Source of the DNA: Clostridia bacterium
GTDB lineage: Bacteria; Bacillota; Clostridia; TANB77; CAG-508
Direction of reading: 5' to 3'
NCBI GenBank assembly: GCA_900768805.1
Contig: CAAGEF010000254.1
Coordinates: forward strand, 1-10,845
DNA length: 10,845 bases
Part shown: positions 1 to 5,836 of the stretch, one piece after another
How the letters are laid out: the number at the start of each line of letters is the position of its first letter
How positions within the stretch are numbered: the stretch's first letter is position 1
The notes under the pieces: generated by a model
Told to the model about the DNA's origin: nothing
The model's database searches: none
Seen by the model: the letters and a program-made list of their open reading frames with translations, nothing else
Made by a program: the position numbers and the translations under genes

Positions 1-983
1 AAAGCAGCACCATATTCAACATTAAATTTTGCATTATCCTTAACTTTTTTTACTTTATCTCCCACTAAATATGCACCATATTGAGCTAAAAAGACTGCAT
101 CTTTTCCTTTTTTCTTCCACTTGTCAACTTTTGATTTTATTGCTTCTTTTAAATCAGTAGCTTTTCCTTTATATGTGCTTTTTACCAAGGCTGCTTGAAT
201 TCCATAATGATCAATTGTTTTTCCAGTTTTTTCGGCAAAACCTTTTGCACCTTTTATTACTCTATCTTTTGTAGATACAACTTTATTTTTTACATTAGTA
301 ACTGTTTTTTCTGTAAATTCTCCAAGATTATAAGCAACATATTCTGCTGCAAATTTTGGATCTGATACAGCAGTCTTTGCAAAATCACCTACATCTTTAG
401 CTTTATCTACTATTTTTGTTGTAATTGGTTGTATAGCATCTTTTGCAACACCTATGTAAGCTTTTGAAACCTCTAAATTTCGAGCAATTGCCTCTTTACC
501 TTTAGATTTCCAATCTTTAATTTTATTTGTTATTGCACTTACTAATTCAGATTTCTTTCCTTTAAATTCTTTTTTTACAATTGCAGCTTGAATTCCATAA
601 TGATCAACCTTTTTCCCTATTTTTTCAGGTACTCCTTTAGCTCCTTTTATTACTTTATCTTTTATTGAAACTACTTTATTTTTAACATTTATAAAACCTG
701 TTTTTACTGTATCTTTTACTTCAACTACCTTATCTTTAGCACATGAAGCATATGCTTTTGATATTTCTAAATTAGTAGCAAAATCATCTAATTTTCTTTC
801 TTTAAATTCATTTATTTTATATTTTAAAGCACTAAATAAATCTTCTCTTTTTGATTTAAATGTTTTTCTATCTCTTTTCTTATTCAATTTATCTCTAGCA
901 TGTGCCATTTGCATATCAAATATTTTTTTATCTATTTTTTTAGGAGCTTCCTTGATATTCTTTTCTAATTTTACAGCTGTATC
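1..983 (-). repeat. Tandem coding repeats (131-aa/393-nt period) within the amphipathic protein gene
   Basis: Three in-frame units are visible: about 983-690 (diverged, about 98 residues), 689-297 (131 residues) and 296-1 (cut by the window edge). A 22-base stretch encoding the DHYGIQA region is identical at 193-214 and 586-607, exactly 393 bases apart. Elsewhere the copies differ at many positions, including synonymous ones, so this is an old duplication kept by selection on the protein rather than a fresh DNA repeat. Confidence 0.85.
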
Positions 984-1310
984 TACAACTTTTTCTCCAG
1001 TTTTTATTGTAGTATGTATACCTTTGTTTATAGAATTCCTTGTATTAGTCTTTGTTTTATTTATCCAATTTTTACCTTTGTCAATTCCTTGATTAATTAA
1101 AGCTTTTAATTTTTCTCCAGCGATTCCAACATAATCTGGAATTTCATCTTTCTCATTTGAAGTTTCATCATTTATTTGTTCTTCAACTGTATTTTTAGAA
1201 GTAGAAGTATCTTTATTATTTGCTTTTTCTCTTGTATTTATAACATCTGTCATAATTGTATCCATAGCAACCACATTAACAATTTCTGCTTCATCTTTTT
1301 TTTTGTCCAT
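1..1310 (-). CDS. Lysine-rich amphipathic repeat protein, C-terminus outside window
   Basis: I do not recognise this protein. It is open from ATG 1310 to the window edge (436 complete codons, no stop), so it is partial at its 3' end. The start is fixed by AGGAGG (1316-1321) five bases upstream. Residues 1-60 are polar and acidic, with no signal peptide. From about residue 100 the chain is lysine-rich and predicted helical, with no transmembrane segment. It contains internal repeats: residues 208-338 and 339 onward align with a 131-residue offset and share NVKNKVVS, VIKGAKG and DHYGIQAA. A more diverged copy covers about residues 110-207 and ends in the shared motif NLE(I/V)SKAY. The pattern of short K/V/A amphipathic segments recalls LEA-like, phasin-like or apolipoprotein-like surface-binding helices, but that is only analogy. 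It is the last visible gene of a four-gene operon, 15 bases after the 49-aa gene. Confidence is high that it is a gene and low on function. Confidence 0.9.
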   Translation of the reverse strand, partial: MDKKKDEAEIVNVVAMDTIMTDVINTREKANNKDTSTSKNTVEEQINDETSNEKDEIPDYVGIAGEKLKALINQGIDKGKNWINKTKTNTRNSINKGIHTTIKTGEKVVDTAVKLEKNIKEAPKKIDKKIFDMQMAHARDKLNKKRDRKTFKSKREDLFSALKYKINEFKERKLDDFATNLEISKAYASCAKDKVVEVKDTVKTGFINVKNKVVSIKDKVIKGAKGVPEKIGKKVDHYGIQAAIVKKEFKGKKSELVSAITNKIKDWKSKGKEAIARNLEVSKAYIGVAKDAIQPITTKIVDKAKDVGDFAKTAVSDPKFAAEYVAYNLGEFTEKTVTNVKNKVVSTKDRVIKGAKGFAEKTGKTIDHYGIQAALVKSTYKGKATDLKEAIKSKVDKWKKKGKDAVFLAQYGAYLVGDKVKKVKDNAKFNVEYGAA

Positions 1311-1325
1311 AGTATCCTCCTAAAT

Positions 1326-1475
1326 TTATCCTATAATTTGTTTCTTTAATTCATCTTTTCTTTCAAGTAATTTTTCTCTTAATTCCTTTAGTTTATCTAA
1401 ATCGCAAGTATCTAAATCCAACTCTTCATTATTTAAAAGCTTTTTTCCCCATTTATCCTCTTTATTTTCAAACAT
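1326..1475 (-). CDS. 49-aa charged helical small protein, paralogue of the 58-aa protein
   Basis: A small gene of 50 codons including TAA, starting at ATG 1475. AGGAGGT lies five to six bases upstream, overlapping the TAG stop of the preceding gene, which ends at 1485. The next gene starts 15 bases after its stop, so it sits inside an operon. The protein begins MFENKEDKWGKK, then has LDLD at about residues 19-22 and a strongly charged helix (residues 25-46) rich in K, E and L. It aligns without gaps to the 58-aa protein encoded two genes upstream. Shared positions are aromatic-G-K, (I/L)DLD exactly 11 residues after the aromatic, then LK, (M/L)(K/R), L and R. I know no family with this pattern. 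The SD, tight packing and paralogy argue that it is real. Confidence 0.8.
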   Translation of the reverse strand: MFENKEDKWGKKLLNNEELDLDTCDLDKLKELREKLLERKDELKKQIIG

Positions 1476-1484
1476 AATAACCTC

Positions 1485-2249
1485 CTATGTTTGTAAAATC
1501 TCATTTTGAATATTTTCTATATTTACTATAAAATTATAATTGTAATTTTCAATATTATTATTTAATACAGAAACATTATTTTCTAGTTCTTCTAAATACT
1601 CATTAAATGAATTTATTATCTCATTTTTATTTTTTTCTTGTTTACTTTTTTTATTTATAAAATTCGAACCATTATCAATCTCGATATTAAAATCTTTATT
1701 TAAAAATTCTTTAATTTCTACTTGTCTTGTATAATTACATACCTCAAATTCTTTAGAGCACAAATTTATAATTTCTTCATATTTATTTATTTTTTCTAAA
1801 GCCATATAAATTTTTTCACTTAAATTATTTGTAGACACATTTAAAACTTTAGTCACCTTTATTATTTCTTCTTTTTCCTCATCTGTTTTTGCATTATTTA
1901 ATAATTCATCTACATATTCAAGTGTATTTTTCTTTATCATAATTACATTTTGATTTGTTTCTGCTGTTTGAATCTTTTCCTGAATATATGCATATAAAGA
2001 TTCAACCGTATCTAAAAATCCCTTTAATATATTTTGATATCTATTTAATAGTAACTGTTTATCATTTTTTATAATTTCTAAATCAAAATTTATTTTAATA
2101 AATTGTTTATTTATAATATCTTCAAATTTTTGTAATTCATTTTTTATAATTACGTCATTTTCTCTAGTATATATAGCACCTGAAATTTCATAAATTACGC
2201 ATTCTATTTCAGATAATTTTTTAATTTTTTTCATTATATTATCAAACAT
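1485..2249 (-). CDS. 254-aa coiled-coil protein of unknown function
   Basis: Not recognised. The protein is almost wholly polar helical sequence (rich in N, K, E, I) with heptad-like stretches and ends in IENIQNEILQT. There is no signal peptide, transmembrane segment or catalytic motif. The longest open frame begins at ATG 2294, but that lies deep inside the upstream 58-aa gene. I prefer ATG 2249 (MFDNIMKKIKKL), which overlaps the upstream TGA stop by eight bases (2242-2249) and would be translated by coupling, since only a weak GGGA lies upstream. ATG 2234 is the alternative. Cysteines occur in SEIECVIYE, NLCSKEFEVCNYTRQ. Its TAG stop overlaps the SD of the 49-aa gene. The packing implies a shared role with the two mini-proteins and the repeat protein, perhaps as a structural scaffold; that is inference only. 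Confidence 0.8.
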   Translation of the reverse strand: MFDNIMKKIKKLSEIECVIYEISGAIYTRENDVIIKNELQKFEDIINKQFIKINFDLEIIKNDKQLLLNRYQNILKGFLDTVESLYAYIQEKIQTAETNQNVIMIKKNTLEYVDELLNNAKTDEEKEEIIKVTKVLNVSTNNLSEKIYMALEKINKYEEIINLCSKEFEVCNYTRQVEIKEFLNKDFNIEIDNGSNFINKKSKQEKNKNEIINSFNEYLEELENNVSVLNNNIENYNYNFIVNIENIQNEILQT

Positions 2250-2418
2250 TATCATCAATCCCATCATTATTATATGTTTCAACATATTTTTCACATAAAA
2301 ACTTTAGTCTATTATCTAATGCTTTTTTCATTTTTTTTAGTTCTTCTATAGGAGTATTATCTAAATCTATAACTTTTCCGTATACTTTTATTTTTCCATA
2401 TTTTACTTGTTCATCCAT
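2242..2418 (-). CDS. 58-aa small protein, first gene of the unknown operon
   Basis: An open frame of 59 codons including TGA, starting at ATG 2418 with AAGGA nine bases upstream. The protein begins MDEQVKYGKIKVYGKVIDLD and continues into a charged helix (about residues 23-45: TPIEELKKMKKALDNRL), ending in a polar, asparagine- and aspartate-rich tail. The segment from residue 7 (YGK) to about residue 38 aligns without gaps to residues 9-40 of the 49-aa protein encoded at 1326-1475. The two share aromatic-G-K, DLD, LK, L and R plus conservative I/L, E/D and K/R positions. It opens an operon 133 bases downstream of hemW, and its stop overlaps the next start. Function unknown. The small size suggests an adaptor or assembly subunit rather than an enzyme. 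Confidence 0.8.
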   Translation of the reverse strand: MDEQVKYGKIKVYGKVIDLDNTPIEELKKMKKALDNRLKFLCEKYVETYNNDGIDDNV

Positions 2419-2480
2419 AGTATTTCATCCTTTCAAAGTTAACTATAAGCAATATTAGTCACCCTATTTTATTACTTATA

Positions 2481-2509
2481 ATGATAAATAAAAATTTTAT
2501 TATTTACAA
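2481..2509 (-). promoter_or_regulatory. Candidate promoter of the 58-aa-gene operon
   Basis: On the minus strand TTGTAA (2504-2509) is followed after 17 bases by TATCAT (2481-2486), giving a start near 2474 and a leader of about 56 bases. The -35 box matches 4/6 and the -10 box 5/6 of the sigma-A consensus. In DNA this AT-rich such matches arise by chance, so support is moderate. Its position between hemW and the first small gene is right. Confidence 0.4.
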
Positions 2510-2513
2510 TATT

Positions 2514-2551
2514 TATTACAAAAGTAATTTGTTTTTAATGGTTTTGTAATA
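2514..2551 (-). terminator. Inverted repeat just after hemW, possible weak terminator
   Basis: TATTACAAAA (2514-2523) and TTTTGTAATA (2542-2551) form a perfect 10-bp inverted repeat with an 18-base loop, starting directly at the hemW stop codon. The minus-strand sequence after the stem (AAATATTG) is not a proper U-tract, so intrinsic termination would be weak. It could equally be a protein-binding or mRNA-stabilising element. Confidence 0.35.
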
Positions 2552-3697
2552 TTATACAAATTCTTCCCATACAAGATTTGCAAAATCCAGACCTTTATTT
2601 GTTAATTTTATATTATCTAAATCTACTTCTATCAAACCTTGTTCTTCTAATTTTGATATTTCAAACCTAAAATAAAATAAAGGATTGATTCTAAATTTTT
2701 GTTCAAATTTAGATATAGATACTCCATCTAGTTTTCTTAATCCTAATAGCATATATTCTTTTTTCTTTTCTTCTTCACTTTGAACCTCATGAATTGTAAT
2801 ATTTTTATCATATTCTTCATTTTCTATATTTGATATGAATTCATCTATTACTTCTATATTTGAAAATCTTTTATTATTAAAATAAGAATGACTTGCAAGC
2901 CCAAAACCTAAATACTCCTCTTGATTCCAACAAGCCATATTGTGTTTTGATTCGAAATCTTTTTTAGCAAAATTTGATATCTCATAATGTTTATAATTTC
3001 TACTTTCTAAAATCTCTTTTACTTTTTTATACATTTTTCGTTCAATTTCTTCTTTGGGTAAAATCAGTTCTCCTTTTGATATTCTTTTTTCTATTCTAGT
3101 ACCTTCTTCTATAATCAAGGAATACACCGATAGATGATTAGGATTTAATTTTAAAATTTCTTTAACAGAATTTTCTATATCCTCTAAAGTTTGATTTGGC
3201 AAGCCTAACATTAAATCAACATTTATATTTTCAAAGCCTATTTTTTGTACCAATTTATATGTATCAAGAAACTCTTCATAATTATGTATTCTCCCAAGCA
3301 TTTTTAATAAATCATCTTGAATAGCTTGGCACCCAATACTAATTCTGTTTATACCACATTTTTTATAATCTAATAATTTATCTTCAGAAATTGTACCTGG
3401 ATTTATTTCTATTGTGATTTCTGGACTTTCTGCTATTTGAAATTTTGCTTGTATTTTTTTTATTATTTCAATTATATTTTTTGAATTTATATACGAAGGA
3501 GTTCCTCCTCCAAAATAAATTGTGTTTACTATATAATTATCTAATTTCAATTTTGATGTAGATTGCTCTATTGTTTTTAATAAACAATTAACATATTTAT
3601 TTTGGATTTCTTCATTTTGGGTATAAGATATAAAATCACAATAATCGCATTTTTTCTTACAAAATGGTATATGTACATAAATACCTAAATTTTTCAT
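2552..3697 (-). CDS. hemW: HemW, radical SAM heme chaperone
   Basis: A complete 381-residue member of the HemN/HemW family. The radical SAM cluster motif is C13-x3-C17-x2-C20 in YVHIPFCKKKCDYCDF, followed by the SAM-binding glycine motif FGGGTPS at about residues 62-68. The residues after the third cysteine are DF. Genuine oxygen-independent coproporphyrinogen III oxidases have a fourth cysteine there, so this is the HemW type, which is known to bind heme and hand it to target proteins rather than make it. The C-terminal HemN-like region (GLRKLDGVSISKFEQKF onward) is present, and the length is normal. Its ATG overlaps the whiA stop by four bases (ATGA), and GAGGA lies inside the end of whiA. 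Cytoplasmic. No other heme gene lies in the window, so the recipient of heme is unknown. Older databases often call this protein HemN. Confidence 0.93.
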   Translation of the reverse strand: MKNLGIYVHIPFCKKKCDYCDFISYTQNEEIQNKYVNCLLKTIEQSTSKLKLDNYIVNTIYFGGGTPSYINSKNIIEIIKKIQAKFQIAESPEITIEINPGTISEDKLLDYKKCGINRISIGCQAIQDDLLKMLGRIHNYEEFLDTYKLVQKIGFENINVDLMLGLPNQTLEDIENSVKEILKLNPNHLSVYSLIIEEGTRIEKRISKGELILPKEEIERKMYKKVKEILESRNYKHYEISNFAKKDFESKHNMACWNQEEYLGFGLASHSYFNNKRFSNIEVIDEFISNIENEEYDKNITIHEVQSEEEKKKEYMLLGLRKLDGVSISKFEQKFRINPLFYFRFEISKLEEQGLIEVDLDNIKLTNKGLDFANLVWEEFV

Positions 3698-4554
3698 TTA
3701 TATTGTTCCTCTTTTCTCAAATCCTCAGCATATTCATGGATTTTTTTTAATCTATAATTTATTCCAGATTTTCCTATTGGAGTACTTAAAAATTTTCCTA
3801 AATCTTTTAACGGTTCTTCTGGATGTTCAAGTCTTACTAAAGCAACTTCTTTTACTTCCTCACTTAATTCTTCAAATTTATTTTTTTCCATTAAATATTT
3901 TATATCATTCACTTGATTTAAAGAAGCTTCTACAATTTTATTTAAATTAGCTGTTTCACAATTTACCTTTCTATTAACATTATTTTTCATTTCTTTCATT
4001 ACACGAGTTTCTTCAAAATTTATTACTGATTTATTTGCTCCTATATATGCTAAAAATTTAGATATTTCTTCCCCATCCTTAATGTATAAATAAAATTTAT
4101 TTTTTGATTCTATAATTTTTAACCTTATGTTCTTAAGTTCACATATTTTTTTTATTAATTCAGCATTTTCTAAACTATTAAAAATTATTTCTAAATGATA
4201 TGATTTATTTGGATCTGTAACAGAACCAGAACCTAAAAAAGTTCCTCTTACAATTTCTTTATGATTTAATATTTCAAAATTTTCAAATAATTTATCTATC
4301 TCATCTTTTTTTAAAATTTTTGCAATATAGTTTTTACCTTTGGTTTCTGGTTCATATTCTATATTTAATTTAAATAGTATTCTATAAATTCTTTCAATAT
4401 TAAACTCATTTTCTGTTGTAAATTCAATTTTATTTTCTATATTATTTGAATTAGAAGTTAACAGATATCCAAACAACTCAGATTTGACTAATTCCAAATT
4501 AGTAAATATATTTAATTTTGTTAATTCTTCTTTTACTTCAACTGAAAAAGACAT
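3694..4554 (-). CDS. whiA: WhiA, DNA-binding regulator with LAGLIDADG-like fold
   Basis: A 286-residue protein, slightly shorter than typical WhiA (about 300). The N-terminal start MSFSVEVKEEL is family-typical. A degenerate homing-endonuclease-like domain covers about residues 20-185, with the hallmark VRGTFLGSGSVTDPNKSYHL at 102-121. Then comes the conserved NCETANLNKIVEA (198-210), and a C-terminal helix-turn-helix region at about 230-275 with RLEHPEEPLKDLG and GKSGINYRLKKI. WhiA is known from sporulation control in Streptomyces and from cell division and chromosome segregation in Bacillus. The protein binds DNA and has lost nuclease activity. In many Firmicutes whiA follows rapZ and yvcK; here it lies between prmC and hemW. 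Start ATG 4554 comes one base after the prmC stop, with GGGGG as SD inside prmC, and its TGA stop overlaps the hemW start. Co-translation with both neighbours is very likely. Confidence 0.95.
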   Translation of the reverse strand: MSFSVEVKEELTKLNIFTNLELVKSELFGYLLTSNSNNIENKIEFTTENEFNIERIYRILFKLNIEYEPETKGKNYIAKILKKDEIDKLFENFEILNHKEIVRGTFLGSGSVTDPNKSYHLEIIFNSLENAELIKKICELKNIRLKIIESKNKFYLYIKDGEEISKFLAYIGANKSVINFEETRVMKEMKNNVNRKVNCETANLNKIVEASLNQVNDIKYLMEKNKFEELSEEVKEVALVRLEHPEEPLKDLGKFLSTPIGKSGINYRLKKIHEYAEDLRKEEQYK

Positions 4555-4555
4555 C

Positions 4556-5392
4556 TTATTTCCCCCTTTTACAAATTATTATTCTATCATTATTTCCATA
4601 ATCTTTTTTAGAATATATATCTATATACCCTTCTTTTTGTAAAATTTCAATTACTATATCATTTTGGTTATATCCAATTTCTAATCCTAAAATTCCTTTT
4701 TCTTTTAAATAATTTTTTGCTTCTTTTGCAATTTTTCTATAAAAGATCAAGCCATCTTTTCCACCATCTAAAGCTATATTGGGTTCATTTTGAACCTCTA
4801 AACTGAGTTCTTTTATACAATCTGTTTCTATATATGGTGGATTAGAAACTATTAAATTAAATTTTTGGTTTATATTTTCAAATAAATCAGATTGTACAAA
4901 ATTTACATTCACTTCATTTTTTAGTGAATTTTCTTTTGCAACATTTAAAGCCTCTTTACTTATATCAGATAAATATATATTTAAATCTTTATCTTTGCAT
5001 AATTTAGCTATAGAAATTCCTATGGCTCCACTTCCAGTACATAAATCTAGAATTTCATCATTATAATTTATTTTCGAAATTATTTCTTCAACAAGAATCT
5101 CTGTATCTGGTTGAGGAATTAAAACATTTTCATTTACAAAAAAATTTAGTCCCATGAATTCTTGATTATGAGTTATGTACTGAATTGGTATTCCAGTTAC
5201 TAATTTTTCTATATATTCAAAATATTTTATCTCAAATTCTCTTGGTATTATTTCATTATCATGTATAATTAAAAATTCTTTATTCTTATTTAACAAATTT
5301 GATAATAACATTCTAGATTTCAGCAAACTATCTTCTATATTATTTTTCTGTAAAATTTCATTTCCTTTTCTCAAAATTTCTTTTATATTCAT
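4556..5392 (-). CDS. prmC: PrmC, peptide chain release factor N5-glutamine methyltransferase
   Basis: A class I SAM-dependent methyltransferase of 278 residues from the chosen start. It modifies the glutamine of the GGQ motif in release factors RF1/RF2 in the cytoplasm. The helical N-terminal domain spans residues 1-85, followed by IPQPDTE (92-98; the usual form is IPRPxTE), the SAM-binding loop DLCTGSGAIGI (116-126) and the family-defining NPPY (184-187) that holds the target glutamine. The length is normal. The open frame extends 19 codons further up to a TTG at 5449, but that segment lies in the 6S RNA closing stem and has no proper SD. ATG 5392 has GGAG seven bases upstream and is preferred. 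It is the first gene of the prmC-whiA-hemW operon. In many bacteria prmC follows prfA; no prfA is seen here. Confidence 0.93.
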   Translation of the reverse strand: MNIKEILRKGNEILQKNNIEDSLLKSRMLLSNLLNKNKEFLIIHDNEIIPREFEIKYFEYIEKLVTGIPIQYITHNQEFMGLNFFVNENVLIPQPDTEILVEEIISKINYNDEILDLCTGSGAIGISIAKLCKDKDLNIYLSDISKEALNVAKENSLKNEVNVNFVQSDLFENINQKFNLIVSNPPYIETDCIKELSLEVQNEPNIALDGGKDGLIFYRKIAKEAKNYLKEKGILGLEIGYNQNDIVIEILQKEGYIDIYSKKDYGNNDRIIICKRGK

Positions 5393-5420
5393 ACATTTTC
5401 TCCAAAACTCTATTTTTGTT

Positions 5421-5449
5421 ATTATAAAATAAAAAAGCCCCACGTTCAA
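5421..5449 (-). promoter_or_regulatory. Candidate prmC operon promoter overlapping the 6S RNA 3' end
   Basis: On the minus strand TTGAAC (5444-5449) is followed after exactly 17 bases by a perfect TATAAT (5421-5426), predicting a start near 5414 and a leader of about 22 bases to the prmC ATG. The -35 box lies in the 3' strand of the 6S RNA closing region, and the RNA's T-rich end lies in the promoter spacer. Confidence 0.55.
5427..5445 (-). terminator. 3' end of 6S RNA: closing-stem strand plus T-run
   Basis: On the minus strand ACGTGGGGC is followed by TTTTTTATTT. The GC-rich segment pairs with the 5' end of the RNA (5613-5620) rather than with a close partner, so termination or processing would depend on the long-range closing stem. 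This fits a discrete RNA ending near 5430-5437. Confidence 0.5.
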
Positions 5450-5620
5450 GCCGTAAGTTAAATGAATTTTTATGGACCTGTGCTCACACAGGTGGGTGCT
5501 TTCTCAAATAGTTATGGGTTTCTTACATAAATGCAAGCATACACGCAGTATTTGAAGAATAAGCTCCCTTATCCAAAACTTGTAGGTTCTAAAAATTCAG
5601 TCTACACGAACTACGCAGGG
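5437..5620 (-). ncRNA. ssrS: 6S RNA, RNA polymerase-binding regulator
   Basis: No protein fits here, but the minus strand folds as a long rod of about 184 nt. A closing stem pairs 5613-5620 with 5438-5445 and contains G-U pairs, which become A/C mismatches on the plus strand and so fix the strand. A short CGTG/TACG helix follows, then a perfect 10-bp helix between 5590-5599 and 5463-5472. Next comes a large central bubble, whose 5' strand can form GGATAAG-GGAG-CTTATTC and whose 3' strand forms ACCTGTG-TGAG-CACAGGT (5476-5493). An apical stem pairs TTCAAATA with TATTTGAG (5549-5556 with 5503-5510). A closing stem, central bubble with a 3'-strand hairpin, and apical stem form the known architecture of 6S RNA, which mimics an open promoter and sequesters sigma-A RNA polymerase. 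A T-run follows the 3' end. Family assignment is by structure and recalled sequence style, not by a model search. Confidence 0.8.
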
Positions 5621-5651
5621 AAAATTATTAACTTATTTATTTTGTATATTT

Positions 5652-5680
5652 ATATTAACACATTAGAATCATATTTGCAA
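5652..5680 (-). promoter_or_regulatory. Candidate promoter of the 6S RNA
   Basis: On the minus strand TTGCAA (5675-5680) is followed after 17 bases by TAATAT (5652-5657), each box 4/6 to consensus. The start would be near 5645, about 25 bases upstream of the closing stem, implying a short AU-rich 5' extension that may be trimmed. Weak boxes in AT-rich DNA; modest support. Confidence 0.35.
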
Positions 5681-5778
5681 TTTAAAATTTTTCCAAATCA
5701 TTTTATTTTATATTATAAATTTTAAATTTATTTATTAAAACTCCTTTTTTCTCTATTTATTATAATTTTCCTAATTTG

Positions 5779-5811
5779 AAAAATTATAAGCAAAATGATA
5801 TAATTATTTTT
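5779..5811 (-). terminator. Possible terminator after the radical SAM gene
   Basis: About 25 bases past the stop at 5837, the minus strand can pair AAAAA/TTATA segments (5799-5811) with TATAATTTTT (5779-5788) around a loop of about 10 bases, with a three-base bulge. The stem is entirely A-T and ends in TTTTTC. Plausible but thermodynamically weak. The rest of 5621-5836 shows only AT-rich sequence and the 6S promoter. Confidence 0.35.
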
Positions 5812-5836
5812 ATTCAAAAAGTTTTTTATTTTATTC

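Noticed and set aside
5437..5620. Structured RNA read as an SRP RNA, T-box or cis-riboswitch of prmC
   Set aside because: There is no SRP GGAA-loop domain and no T-box GGGTGGTACC-like element. The end-to-end closing stem followed by a T-run fits a free-standing 6S RNA better than a leader.
5531..5725. Plus-strand open frame of 64 codons
   Set aside because: It overlaps the minus-strand 6S RNA and its promoter, has no SD and encodes low-complexity I/L/Y/F sequence typical of AT-rich noise.
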